Shown in pieces: positions 11,400 through 21,675 of a DNA stretch of 64,000 nt. Position 1 is the stretch's first letter. Each line of letters opens with the position of its first letter. This DNA is from Nannochloropsis salina CCMP1776 (lineage: Eukaryota > Sar > Eustigmatophyceae > Eustigmatales > Monodopsidaceae). A program made the translations under genes and the position numbers. The notes under the pieces are model-generated. The model did not search any database, was not told the DNA's origin, and saw only the letters and a list, made by a program, of their open reading frames with translations. Location of the stretch: contig SDOX01000128.1 of the NCBI GenBank assembly GCA_004565275.1, positions 186,839 to 250,838 of the forward strand, given 5' to 3'.

Positions 11400-11847
11400 A
11401 GTGGTGATTGAAGCTGCGTGGAGGCGAAAGGAGAACGGGATGTGTACACCGTGATTCGTCCTCGGTCAAGTATTTTGTCAGTACTCGTTTGGATGTCATT
11501 TGAATGCCATATCACTTAAAAACACATTAAATAGACCGCAACAAGATGGAGATGACAGAGCATATAGGGACTACTGTGTATAAAAATAACTGAAGAAAAT
11601 GAATTTCACATTATGAACCAGAGAGATCTGCTTTTATTTTTTCTTCTTCGCCCTCCATAGCGCACGGAAGGTAATATATTGGTTGCTAAGGCTGCTATAA
11701 AGTCGCAAACTTAGCATTCTTCCTTTGTAGAGCTGTATTGCGCCTCTGGATTCTTTTTCAATTCGAATGAGTGTCCGCTCCTGCGCTTCTTTCGTTTAGT
11801 GACGCCCGTTGGCTACGAAGCGTGTTGTCCCATCCAAATTAACAATG

Positions 11848-12821
11848 ATGGGTCAGAGCGTCTCCCGGATGTCTTTCCCGCCAAGAAACTACGACCGCGT
11901 AACTTTTTGTAGCTCTCTCGTGAGTGACTTTATCCGGGCTAAGTTTGAAGACTCAATTATTTCTGAAATCTCTCCACATTTTCCATTAATCTCCCAACAT
12001 AAATTTTGTGATCCCATACGCCACCCTTTTTCCTCTGCACGCCCCGCAGCGCTATACCCAAAGAAAACAGACTCCGAGTAATAAGGCCTCCAAGCCATCT
12101 CACTTATTTTTGGCCAGTCTTTTCGACGTCGTGTGGGCCGGGACCCCCCTTCTGGCCGGGCCTGGGCCCTCTGACGTCTCCACTGTGACCTCTGCACTCT
12201 GACCTCTCCCCTCTAACCTTTGCCTTTCGGCCTCTGCCCTCTGACCTCTGCACTCTGACCCTGTGCAGTGTGACCTTTGCACTGTGACTTCTGCACTCTG
12301 ACCTCTGCACTCTGACCTCTGCATTTCGGCCTCTGCACCCTGACCTCTGCCCTGCGGCCTGGGTTTTGAGACGCTCTCGCTGAGCCTGGCGAAACCGTTA
12401 CACGCGCTGCCCCATGCAGACAGGTCGCGCGCTTGTGAACGCGCACTCTAGGGCGTTTGCCGCTATCTAGAGTGTTATTCCACCCCTGCAGTGGCGAATT
12501 TGGAATTTGTTCCTCATCTAGCCACTCTTTTACACCCCTGTAATTTTCACAGCTAGCGTTACGGAGCTTTAAAGACATTGGTGAAAGATTTGAACGAAGG
12601 CCCGCTTGAAATAGAGGTGCTATTTACAGCACACCCACCAGTGCCGTCGCGTACAAACAAGCATATTCAGGTAATATTCATGTATCCAGCGAAAGTTATC
12701 TGCTATTTGTCTCCAGCATCAACGAAGGGAAGGAATGGGCGTGAGTGCCTCTAAACTCCCTGATGGTCAGACTGTTCGCAAGAACAACAATGCTACCCTG
12801 AGTCTTTCTTGCACTTTATGA
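11848..12821 (+). CDS. tentative small three-exon gene, possible N-myristoylated protein
   Basis: Tentative gene not recognised by family. Three phase-0 exons can be joined: 11848-11919, 12557-12670 and 12717-12821, giving about 96 aa. The first begins MGQSVSRMSFPP, a good N-myristoylation context (Gly2, Ser at 5), and ends at a strong GTGAGT donor. The second reads GALKTLVKDLNEGPLEIEV and then LFTAHPPVPSRTNKHIQ, which looks like real protein, and ends at a GTAATA donor. The third is basic then Asn/Ser-rich. The 637-bp first intron would contain the 14-bp minisatellite. Weak points are the CTAG acceptor at 12556, the 46-bp second intron, and the lack of a known homologue. The middle exon is the best supported part. 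ATG at 11845 immediately precedes and could also start translation. Confidence 0.35.
12167..12361. repeat. 14-bp minisatellite, CTCTGACCTCTGCA type
   Basis: About 195 bp made of roughly fourteen degenerate copies of a 14-base unit alternating CTCTGAC and CTCTGCA half-units. Variants read CCTCTGCCCTCTGACC, TTTGCACTGTGAC and CATTTCGGCCTCTGC. Strand composition is strongly biased: pyrimidine-rich on the plus strand, with almost no AG steps. The 7-base half-unit suggests an older heptamer array. It lies inside the first intron of the tentative gene at 11848-12821, or in intergenic DNA if that gene is wrong. Confidence 0.9.
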
Positions 12822-13125
12822 TGAAGTTTTTTCCTGCCACCTTTCAAATCCTCGTGTGTCTTCGAGAACGCTCATCTATTACGTCGTCGGGACCCCTGCA
12901 CAAAGTTTACTCACGAACTAGCCCGTGCTTTTTGCTGTTATAATTTAAGCCGCAGCGTTCCCCGTCGACACAAGTTCGAATGTTCCGTCTGCTTTGCCAA
13001 CTTTGTAAAAATGTACTTTTAGCGGTCACAGGGCAAAGGATAATCAAGACTAATGCCAGACCAGAAACTAATTGTCCTTTCTTACTACTTTGCACAGTCA
13101 TCCCGGGCAGCAACACCATCGTGTA
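12822..13125. other. intergenic, promoter side of PDZ gene
   Basis: Short AT-richer stretch upstream of the PDZ-protein start. Nothing further could be identified. Confidence 0.4.
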
Positions 13126-15036
13126 ATGTTTATCCGGCCGTCATCACACCCAGACGCGAGCATCATGCACCCTACGCAATATGTCGAAAACCGGCGCTTT
13201 ACCACCAATCATATCCAGGAGCAAAATGTCGCTGCCGTTCCACAGCACCAGCACCAGTACCGCAGGAACACCGCCAGGCCGCAAGAGTGCTTGGGCCGAC
13301 CCTCCCAGAGCGTCCCACGCAAGCCTGGCTACATTCCGACGTGCTTGCCCGAAAGAGCAGAAAGTAAATCGCAAAGATCATATCCAAAGACCTCTAGCCC
13401 GGCATCTCACGATCCAGACATGGACAACCTGCTGACGCTGCTCGAGTGTCTTCGTTTCCGCTATATGCCTTACACCAAAGCACCGCCCGGCACAGGAGTT
13501 CACATTCCTTCGAAAGACAAGCCCGATTCCGCAATATTTACTGCCCGACTTGTGGACCTGGCTATTTCTCGGAGTGACCAGGGGATGTACAGCGCCTTGA
13601 CGGATTTACAACGGGCCTGCTTTTTCAAAAGAGACACGGACGCCTTAAGATCACACGGCCAGGCACGCAGGGCACCAGAAGGTCAGGCCTTTCCAGAGAA
13701 AGATAAAAAAGATGGTGGTAGAAAGGATCAGCGACGGACGTCTAAGAAGAAGAGGCGGCGGAAGAGAGGACATGGGGCTCTGGAGGAAGGGAAGGAGGGA
13801 TTAACGGGGTTCGAATGCGAGGCTGGCCCTCCTTCCCCTGCGCTTGACATCCCCGAGGCATCTGCCCTGCTCCTGCGAACAGCTGCCGCAGCCAGGGACA
13901 CTGAAGCAGCTGCGTGCTTGACACTCTTGGCGGGCATTTCCGTGCCCTCGGAGCACCGCGCTGTATCGTCGGAACGCCGAGCAGGAGGGGCTGGTCCTTA
14001 TTCTAGCACTGAGGATGATGACAGTGCGGCGTCCACCTCGGACCAGGAGGAGTTTGAAATTTTCATGTCTGCCACGCTGCGTGCAAATGGAGGAACGGGG
14101 ACAGGCAGAGGCTGGGGAAAGGAGTTGGAGATCCCGCGTTTCCACGATGACCCGACCTGGTATTTCGTCCACTGCGCCGTTCCCTGGACCAGTAAAGTCG
14201 GCATTGCGGTCGTCAACACGGCCGTTGTTGTCAAAGGACGGCCTCGACAATCGCTGACGGTGTCCACAGCGGCAGAGGATGGATCGGGTTACCACGCGGG
14301 CGTGCGCGAGGGTGACTGCGTTGTGAAAGTCGAAGGCCGTGACGCGACGAGCATGCCTTGCTCAGAGCTCATGCGCACGGTCCGTGAACTGATCGAGGAT
14401 CGGAGAGAGACCGACCCAACGCTTACAATTGAATTTATTTTCGCTCGAAAGCTTTTAAAGAGATGCGATGGTAGAAGATCAAAGGTTGATAGTCCTTTGC
14501 CAAGCAATTCAGCAGTTGCTGAGCAAACCTCGTCATCGACGTCAGTCGCTTGTACGGGTACGTGTGCTATCAACAGCGGAGGCCATGCTGATGCGCATGA
14601 TGTTGTGCTCAAGACCCTGGAAGGCGACCACAATTGCGAGATGGACACGAATGATGGTGGCAGAAACAAGGATGCGGAAGTCGGCTATAGTTTGGACGCC
14701 TGCAAGAGGAGCACTGATGTATCTAGCAAGAGCATGAATGGCTGTAGCGATACTAAAGATATATCGCACGAAGGAAATTCAGCAAGTATCGCAGTAGTCT
14801 GTGGCGTGGTAGACGGGCATGGACCGAGTCAACCTCTACTGACGGTCTCGGGAGGCGAGCGAGCAGACGTCGTCGACGGCACCTTGTCAGAGGCGTGTGA
14901 TGGTGCACGCACACCGCTCTGTGGGAACGAGCACGAGAAGGACGGTGGAAGCGAACGGGATCGAGCCTGCACAAGTAAGGTTTCCGCTGCCGGTCTCATT
15001 GGAACACCTTCAGAGGAACAGATTTGCGCGCCCTGA
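13126..15036 (+). CDS. PDZ-domain protein of unknown role
   Basis: A 636-aa intronless protein, taking the first in-frame ATG at 13126 (the frame is open a little upstream, from a TTG). It has a low-complexity, His/Gln/Pro-rich N-terminus, and a short folded region around DNLLTLLECLRFRYMPYTK. A very basic patch (KKDGGRKDQRRTSKKKRRRK, near residues 205-225) could be a nuclear signal. Around residues 355-445 lies a PDZ-like domain: RQSLTVSTAAEDGSGYHAGV, then REGDCVVKVEGRDATSM and helix ELMRTVRELI. This follows the GLGF-strand, 'AGV..GD.V..V' and helix-B pattern of PDZ domains that bind C-terminal peptides. The remaining 190 residues are acidic, Ser/Thr-rich and probably disordered. No specific family was recognised. 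Converges on TAF7. Confidence 0.65.
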   Translation: MFIRPSSHPDASIMHPTQYVENRRFTTNHIQEQNVAAVPQHQHQYRRNTARPQECLGRPSQSVPRKPGYIPTCLPERAESKSQRSYPKTSSPASHDPDMDNLLTLLECLRFRYMPYTKAPPGTGVHIPSKDKPDSAIFTARLVDLAISRSDQGMYSALTDLQRACFFKRDTDALRSHGQARRAPEGQAFPEKDKKDGGRKDQRRTSKKKRRRKRGHGALEEGKEGLTGFECEAGPPSPALDIPEASALLLRTAAAARDTEAAACLTLLAGISVPSEHRAVSSERRAGGAGPYSSTEDDDSAASTSDQEEFEIFMSATLRANGGTGTGRGWGKELEIPRFHDDPTWYFVHCAVPWTSKVGIAVVNTAVVVKGRPRQSLTVSTAAEDGSGYHAGVREGDCVVKVEGRDATSMPCSELMRTVRELIEDRRETDPTLTIEFIFARKLLKRCDGRRSKVDSPLPSNSAVAEQTSSSTSVACTGTCAINSGGHADAHDVVLKTLEGDHNCEMDTNDGGRNKDAEVGYSLDACKRSTDVSSKSMNGCSDTKDISHEGNSASIAVVCGVVDGHGPSQPLLTVSGGERADVVDGTLSEACDGARTPLCGNEHEKDGGSERDRACTSKVSAAGLIGTPSEEQICAP

Positions 15037-15402
15037 GGCTCTCGATCTTTGTCGGTCTGCTGGTTGTCCACTTGTTGTCACGGACCAGCGTCTAGCCTTT
15101 GTATGGTGGGCGCTCGCAAAGGACATGTAAATTAGCTATGACAGTCGTTGCAACGGGGCCGAATGAGATGGAGATCGACATAAAACATCTTTAACAAATA
15201 GATATTCCCGACACGCGGCGTGAAGATCAAGTCTGTAGCAAGAAAAGGCTCGTCCGCTCTACACGCCTTGTCGTATTCAATCAATTACCGGCTATACGAT
15301 TTCGCCGCCACCGTCTAATTTTCATGCTCTGTTTCTTTTCTACATATTCTTCTGAACACCCATCACATGTACATGCCATTCTTCCCGCTTGACTTCCGCC
15401 TT
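15037..15402. other. convergent 3' intergenic gap
   Basis: 366 bp between the stops of the PDZ gene and TAF7. It should contain both 3' UTRs. No other signal was seen. Confidence 0.5.
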
Positions 15403-17045
15403 TCAGAGTTCCAGAAAGCCTTCGTCCATCAGGCCGCCCTCTTCCTCCACGCCCCCCTCCAAAAAGTCCAGGAAGTCGTCCTCTCCATCCTCCGCTAAGA
15501 AGGCGTTGTCGAATTCCGGGTCTGGAGGCACGTCCGGGGCCGGCAAATTACCTGTGATGACCGGTCCTCCAACCCGCTGCCCACCAGTGATGCGACTCTC
15601 CTTCGGCTCTCGGTGCCTGCGGTGCGATGGTGGTGGGGGTGGAGGCTGCATCTCCCCATAAGACGGCGGACCGGCCGGGGGTTCCAGCATTATCAGAGGA
15701 GCACTCGCGCCCTCGGGGCAGCCTGAGATCGCGACTGGTGGAAGATAGCTGTCAGATGCTGCAGCACGAGCAGCAGGTGAGGCGTCTGCCCCCCCCTGCC
15801 GTTGCGTCCGGCCCCGGCGCCCGTTCCGAGCACTCCTAGTGCTTCGACCCCCTCGTCCTCGCGCGGGCGATCCGCGCCCGCCGCCTCCCTTCCCAGGTCG
15901 CGAAGAGCCTTTCGAGGTCGGCGCCGTCGAGCCCTCCTGGATGAAGGCCGGGTCGTAGGCCGCGTCAGCGGGGAAGGGTTTGGGGGCAGCAGGCAACGCG
16001 GACGCCGCAGGGCCCAGCGCCGGGTCGTCGGGTGCGAGGACGACAGGGCGGTGGATGAGGAGCTCCGGATGCTCGAGCCAGAGCGCAGAGTCCTCGGCGA
16101 TGGTCACTGGCTGGCCGTGCATGTCGGCCATGTAGTCCTCGAAGTCGACCACGTCCTCCACCACCTCCGACACCTCCCGCTTCTCCTCCAGCGCCGCCAC
16201 GTGGGCTGCCAGCTCCCCTTGCACCTTGGCGACCGTGGCGGCCGGGTAGGGCCCGTGCATGCGCGTCTCTGCAAAGCGCCGCCGGACGATATTTGTCGTG
16301 GGTGGAGTCAGGCCCGAGTGGTAGTAGTCGAGCTGCGCACGTAAGCTCAACTCTGCCTTAGCCTCGTCGTCTTTGCCACCCTTCTCACGCATTTTGCCTC
16401 GCTCTTCTTCCTCTCGCAGCATGTCCTCAAGCATCGCTGCCTCATCTTTGTATACCACCACCATCTGCCCCACGTCTGCGCTCTTGAACAGCGTCACGTA
16501 GTCAACCGTTTTGTGCACCTCGACAACGCACGGCAAGTTCACGAGCCGAGCAGGGAAGACTCTAGCACGCTCACTCTCATCATCCTTGCCGTCACTATAT
16601 AAGTCCTCCTCTGCTGCTCTCCTACTCCCTCCAAGCCGCAGCTCCAGAAGCCCACCGCGCTTAGCAGCATAATTGGCTGCATGTGCATCGTAAAGAGAAT
16701 CAGTGAGAGCTCGAACACTGGTGACGCCGCTATTTGAACGACAGAATCGTACAAGGCACGTCAGGGAAATTTTCTATGCTGTCAAAAAGGGGGAAGTCGA
16801 GTTAACCGAGCCGAGCTAGCCTTCTTACGTCCAGAAAGTACATCACAGCTCCCAGGCGCGCGATACCTCACAATTGCGGTCGGACTCCCCCCGTCATCAC
16901 ACTTACGCAGGCCCTCCGAGCCATCAGGTCTTGCCGTGAGCTGAACCCCATCCATATTGCCAGCCCTCAGCCGTGCACGAATACTCTCCTCGAGATGCTC
17001 CGGCAAGCGTAGCACAAAAGCTTGCTGTGCATAATGACCGCTCAT
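15403..17045 (-). CDS. TAF7: TFIID subunit TAF7
   Basis: TAF7 (TAFII55) is the TFIID subunit that binds TAF1 and restrains its activity during RNA polymerase II preinitiation. Two exons on the minus strand, 17045-16867 and 16729-15403, join in phase into about 501 aa. An alternative acceptor at 16717 would drop four codons. Exon 1 holds the start of the TAFII55 domain (QQAFVLRLPEHLEESIRARL, then TAIVR). Exon 2 continues with LVNLPCVVEVHKTVDYVTLF, SADVGQMVVV and GLTPPTTNIVRRRFAETR, matching the human LVDLPCVMESLKT, ADICQMLV and NVRKRRFRKT segments. A 30-residue insertion separates the two halves of the domain. The C-terminal half is low complexity: an Arg/Gly-rich stretch, a poly-Pro run and an acidic end. 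The start ATG precedes the family's first strand by only seven residues. Confidence 0.87.
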
Positions 17046-17415
17046 GGCGCCCGGATTATTTTCTGTTCACTGATTTGGATCAGTCCTTTGTGCGTGTAAA
17101 CATTCCCCTTGCAATCGCGGCCTTCTTCGTGTCTTCTGTGGGGTTTCAGAAGGTTGAAAATATTGTGAGCGTGAGTAATGCCAAAAGCTAGTGTCCTTGT
17201 CGGGCGGCTCCCCGCTAAACGGGGTTTAGAGGTAGGGGCAAAGCGATACGAGCCTCCTCTCATAGGCGATGAGGTCGTCGAAGCCGGGGCACGGGTGATG
17301 GACATGTCACGCCTGCGCACGCACGGCACTCTATACCGATGGTGCTGATAATATTTACGCCACCGCGCATACAGAGCCTATTTTACGGGATCAGAGCCAC
17401 GCTTTTGGAGTCATC
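17046..17415. promoter_or_regulatory. shared divergent promoter region, TAF7 / Cys-rich protein
   Basis: These 370 bp lie between the start codons of TAF7 (minus) and the Cys-rich protein gene (plus). No defined promoter element was recognised. Confidence 0.45.
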
Positions 17416-18195
17416 ATGTTTCCAGGTAATGGCAGGGTCTGGTACCAACGGTCGCCACCACATCCTCCCGTACTCTGTTTTCCAAGGCCCAGGTGCTTTA
17501 CCGTCTGCATCATTGTCATACTGAACACCCTTCATCCTTGGCATTAGGTCGTCGTTCGTTCCTGTTGGTCCTGCTCATGGTAGGACTGATTGGTACGGCC
17601 ACGCTGGCCTTCCTGCTGCGGACGGGACCTCCTTCACGATCATGCAGTGCACTCGATGCGGAGAGAAGAAGTGAAATGGCGACACGTCGTGTCGGAGTGC
17701 AGCAAATTGCTTTCAGTTTGTTGACACCATTCGTCTTGACGGCAGGTGCAGATGTCGCTGCAGCTGTGGTGAGACCTCTTTCTTGCGTTTCGTATTATTC
17801 AAGAATTTCATCTGAATGATTCATTTTTTCATTCCTTTACTCTACATTATCGGTGAACTTTCAATGTGGTATTATTTTCTTCCCTTCAAACGCCCTTGAT
17901 TTATCACATTCTACACATTTGAATGTGTGCATTTCAAAACAGAAAACCTCTTTCGCCGTCCGCCCCTCATTGAACACATTTTCTTTTCACTTTTAATACT
18001 GCGCTTTCGTAGGATCCAGCACGGGTGGGTACCAAAAAGGATCCTGCGTACGAGAAATGCTTGAGCTCTTGCATTTACTTTTGCCTGAAGCCGAAGGGTG
18101 CCGAGACGAGGACTCGCTCGGACTGCTTGCCAGACTGCAAGGCCAAGTGCGCTCAAACGGATGCGCAGAAGCTACTGGGAGTTCCAAAGAAATGA
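17416..18195 (+). CDS. small organelle-targeted protein with paired CX3CX3C motifs
   Basis: A 137-aa protein assembled from three exons: 17416-17425, 17548-17768 and 18013-18195. The first carries only ten coding bases, but donor GTAATG, acceptor TTAG and phase 1 agree. The last junction is phase 0 with donor GTGAGA. Residues 5-25 form a signal-peptide-like helix (RSFLLVLLMVGLIG). A second targeting-like segment follows: twin Arg in ATRRVGVQQ, a hydrophobic stretch, then ADVAAAV, which resembles a thylakoid transfer domain. The mature C-terminal part has six Cys in two equal blocks: CLSSCIYFC, a 15-residue loop rich in Lys/Arg, and CLPDCKAKC. Each is C-x3-C-x3-C, suggesting a helical hairpin held by disulfides. 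The reading suggests a plastid, possibly lumenal, protein. The family is not recognised, so no function is given. Confidence 0.65.
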
Positions 18196-19373
18196 GCGCT
18201 GTAGTATGTTATCGCGGAAGTGCATAAGCTCTCCACCTTCATAAGCCTGAAATTTAAAGAACAACGATACGTGAAAATCAGAGCAACATCGAAAATGGCG
18301 CGCGCACTCATTCTTGCTCCCTCACACTTCCCCCCCTTAAATTGATTCTTTCTCGCAATCGTGTCAAAGTCTACAAATTTTATTCTGAAAATGTCCTTTC
18401 CTATTCTGAAAATGCTCGCAAAGATTGTACAACGACCCGCGTAATCATACATGGTGGAATTGATTTACGTTGAAAGTCTTGGCCTGAAAGTGTTGGCCCT
18501 GATAAGGGGAAGTGCGCTGCAATTGCCCCATTTTCTTACAGACGTACCTTCTAAGTTGGCATTTCTACCGACCTACTCTTCTGCCCCCGCATCTTCTGAT
18601 CTCCGTACATTGTCAAGAGGATAAAAGGGCAAGATGGACGTGCCCAGCACTGTTGACGTTCTCACCGACTCAGGACGAGTAAAAGTCTCTCAACCCGCCG
18701 CCGGCTTAGACTACAAAAGCCAATAATCCAGACTAAACAAATGGGGTTGGTCTGACTAACAATCGTGTACACCGGCATTGATGAAATGAGGCCTATCTTA
18801 CCCGAAGGACGTCAACAGAAGGCGACTCTTTTTAACCGCGATTTCTAGCTTTGTGATCTTTAGGTGTATGAAACCTTGAGTGATCTTATTGGAGATACAC
18901 TCAGATCCTTCGTCGACAGTGTAGCATAATACTACTGGAGAACAAGCACGACCGACAACACGTACGCGCAGCCGCGTGGGCCGTGTACTACATATGTTCC
19001 AGGGTGATGTATGTTCCGGGATTTGCGCATGAGATCCGGAGCATTGTTGGCCCTGTGACCAAGACCGGATCTGAGATACGTGATTAAAGCAATGTGAGCA
19101 TAAGTCAGACTCAGGAAAAGACAGCTTCTGCCCTGCCACGAGAACTGAGACGTGGTATTCGGGCGGTACATGGACCGAGGCGGAGAAACAACCCGAGTCC
19201 CTCGCTCCCCCTCGCGTCCGCCCCCCGCTTCTCTCCCTTGCCCTCCTAGCCACCCCGCCACTCCGCCTCCGCGTCGCTTTCCTGCACTGTCTACACGCGT
19301 ACCTCTTCCAAATGACATTAAATTCATAATCTATTGATACAGCATCATCAGCTTTCCTGCTTGGCTCGGTCAC
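18196..19373. other. unassigned 1.2 kb upstream of eIF3L
   Basis: No gene supported. A 30-codon open frame starts at ATG 18634 (MDVPSTVDVLTDSGR...) and ends at 18726; a GTAAAA inside it could act as a donor joining eIF3L in phase, but this is weak. A plus-strand pyrimidine/purine-skewed stretch lies at 19180-19290. The region probably holds the 3' UTR of the previous gene and the eIF3L promoter and leader. Confidence 0.4.
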
Positions 19374-21476
19374 ATGAGTGCAAAATTCAAGGTGAGATCG
19401 ATGGTGCTCGTAACCTATCACGGCACGCGTGCGGTTGTCGGAATTCGGGTGTCTTTTTCTTGTATATCAGGCATACAGTTATTTTGCAAGACTTCGAAAA
19501 CGTGCCTTGTATTTGCAAAACTCGGGGAATGTTTTGCATGCTTTTTCAACGTTCATTGGACGGTGGTAAAATGGGGGTGAAAAATGTTGTGAGAAGACTG
19601 ATGGGACTGGATTAAACGTGAGGGGTCCTTGATCTGGGTAATATTTGCGGACGTACCATGCAGCCTAACTTCTAAAAATAGACGTGCATAATGTGTTTGA
19701 GCTGCTGTCCAGGGGGTCGGTGCCAACAGCCGGCAGCGCATGTGGAATAGATTCAGCACGCTGTTGCTCTTACTTTTCTAGGGATACGTCCTCATACCTC
19801 GCACGCACGATTATTGACATTTACAGGCATTTGTGACACGCCTGCATGGTGCTGTCCGAGCAGAGCGTCCGAATGAAGAGCGAATCCAGGAGGTATATCA
19901 GGAGTCAGAGGATGTGGCGAAGGAGTTTAACAACGATCCTTGGCCCAAGGCGGAGGAAGTGTCCGCGCTCGTGCAGGGGGACCGAGTCTTCCTGTTGCTC
20001 TATACAGAGATGGCTTTTCAGGCTTTCTTTAAGAACAAGAATATGAAGGCCACAATGGAGGACCGGGTAGGTTCCTGGCAGAACTACAGCGCGCTCTTCA
20101 CGGCCCTCATCCAGGACGAGGCGGGGGACGCCATGACGGAGGCAGCGCGCGCTCACGGTGCGGAGGTTATGATCACGGGCAAGTGGGCCTTTGACATCAT
20201 TTACGAGTTCGTCTACCAGTTTCAGGAGGCTTGCCAGTATCGGGCCTCGGCCCTCCAGAGCGCAATAAACGAGTCTGAGCTCCAAACCGTGCTCGAGCAC
20301 AAGGACGTGTGGACGGTGGACAAAGTCTTCAACTTCCTCCACCAGCTCGTCAAGGTCTCCAAGGTGCGGGAGGTACTGGAGGTTGCATCGCTCAGCAAGG
20401 GTAGTGCGGAGGGCGAGGGTGGAGGTGCCGGAGCGGTGCCTTTGGTAACGTATCCGAGCAAGCTGCATTACCTTCTCGGATACTTCGCGCTCGTGGGCTT
20501 GAATCGCCTGGAGTGCTTGCTGGGAGACTTCCAGAATGCGCTGTCGGTAGCTGAACCGGTCATGGAGGAGAGCCGCTCGGTCCATGCAGGTGCAGGCCTG
20601 CTACTTTCCTCTAGCATCATAGCCCAGGTCTCGCTGCACTATCATATCGGTCTCAGTTATTTGATGATCCGCAAGTACCACGAGGCCATTAAAACCTTTG
20701 TTTCGGTCTTGGACGTTTATTTTAAATACATGGAATCGGTCAAGCAGCAGCAACGAGCACAGCAGCAACAGCAACAGCAACAGCAGGGCCAGCCCGTTCA
20801 GCCGCCTCCCAAGAATGCCGATGACCTTGCGGCAGGCAAGCTGGTGGACAAAGTGGCAGCTATGCTCCTGATCGTACATCACCTTTGTCCTGGACAGCAC
20901 ATTCCGGAGAATATTCGAGGACACTTGACGGGCGAGAAGATGAAAGACAAGCTGCGTCACGTGCAGTCGGGCGACGTGGACGAGATCGTCACGCTTTTTG
21001 TCGTGTCCGCGCCGAAGTTCATCAGCCCTGCGACAGATTATGACGCTGCTGCATCCTCCATGGGAGTGGGAGGACAAGTCGGGACTGGGCGTGGCGGGAG
21101 TGGCGGGCGGACGGGCACATACGGAGGTTTGCAGCGCATAGTCTTCGCAGAAGAAGTGCGACAGATGCTAGAATTGCGGAAGCTGCGTGACTATTTGCGT
21201 CTGTATTCCACCATCGGCTTAGAGAAGCTATCAGCTTTTACGGGGCAAGAGCCGGAGAATATTCGTCGGGAACTTGTCCAGTACAAACATAAATTGCTGC
21301 AGTTGGAAGCGAGCACTGGTAGCTCGGCTCAGCAGAGCCTTGACTTCCACTATTATCTGGATGGCGACATGGTGCATGTCGACGCCGGGGAGCATGAGAA
21401 TCGCCAGGAGGTGAGCAAGCACTTCCAACATGAAATTCGTAAGCTTGAAAATTTAGCTAGGACCTTGCGGAAGTAA
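19374..21476 (+). CDS. EIF3L: Translation initiation factor eIF3 subunit L
   Basis: eIF3L, a PCI-domain subunit of the eIF3 complex that organises the 43S initiation complex. The body is one exon, 19827-21476. A six-codon first exon, 19374-19391 (MSAKFK), ends at a GTGAGA donor and joins in phase 0, giving 555 aa. The first exon is plausible rather than proven. Conserved blocks run in the family order: AFVTRLHGAVRAE, NNDPWPKAEEV, VFLLLYTEMAF, WAFDIIYEFVYQFQEACQYR, LLGYFALVGLNRLECLLGD, YHIGLSYLMIRKYHEAIKTF, FVVSAPKFISP, then the PCI region (LRLYSTIGLEKLSAFTG) and winged-helix end LDFHYYLDGDMVHVD. Odd features are a poly-Gln run (about nine Gln, coded by mixed CAG/CAA) near residue 315 and a Gly-rich loop near residue 420, both in loops where human and plant proteins have none. 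Confidence 0.93.
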
Positions 21477-21675
21477 TGGAGTCTGGCTGTACTGGACAAG
21501 GTCACGGCGAAGGCAAGTGCAGGAATGAAAGCTCGTTGAAAACTAAAGGAAAAAATGCACAAACAAAATTAGAAATTTGCATCCAAGGGAAACGAGGGAA
21601 TTTTTTAGGTTGACAGACTTGCTCGCTTTATTTCATCTTGTAAAAATAGATAGCGTGCTTCTCAAATCAAGTACA
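21477..21675. other. short convergent 3' gap
   Basis: 199 bp shared by the 3' ends of eIF3L and the D-lactate dehydrogenase gene. AT-rich; no other feature. Confidence 0.4.

Noticed and set aside
12100-12578. Minus-strand frames made of Arg/Ser/Glu/Cys repeats (QRSECRGQSAEV...)
   Set aside because: These are translations of the 14-bp minisatellite; the repeat, not a protein, explains the open frames.
13072-13125. Start of the PDZ protein at the upstream TTG
   Set aside because: Nuclear eukaryotic genes start at ATG; the first in-frame ATG is at 13126.
15802-16344. 180-codon plus-strand frame opposite TAF7
   Set aside because: Arg-rich shadow of the TAF7 low-complexity region; the TAF7 frame has clear family motifs.
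18798-19421. 207-codon minus-strand frame upstream of eIF3L
   Set aside because: Composition is irregular, contains Gly/Arg low-complexity text and no family motif; more likely chance in the eIF3L leader.
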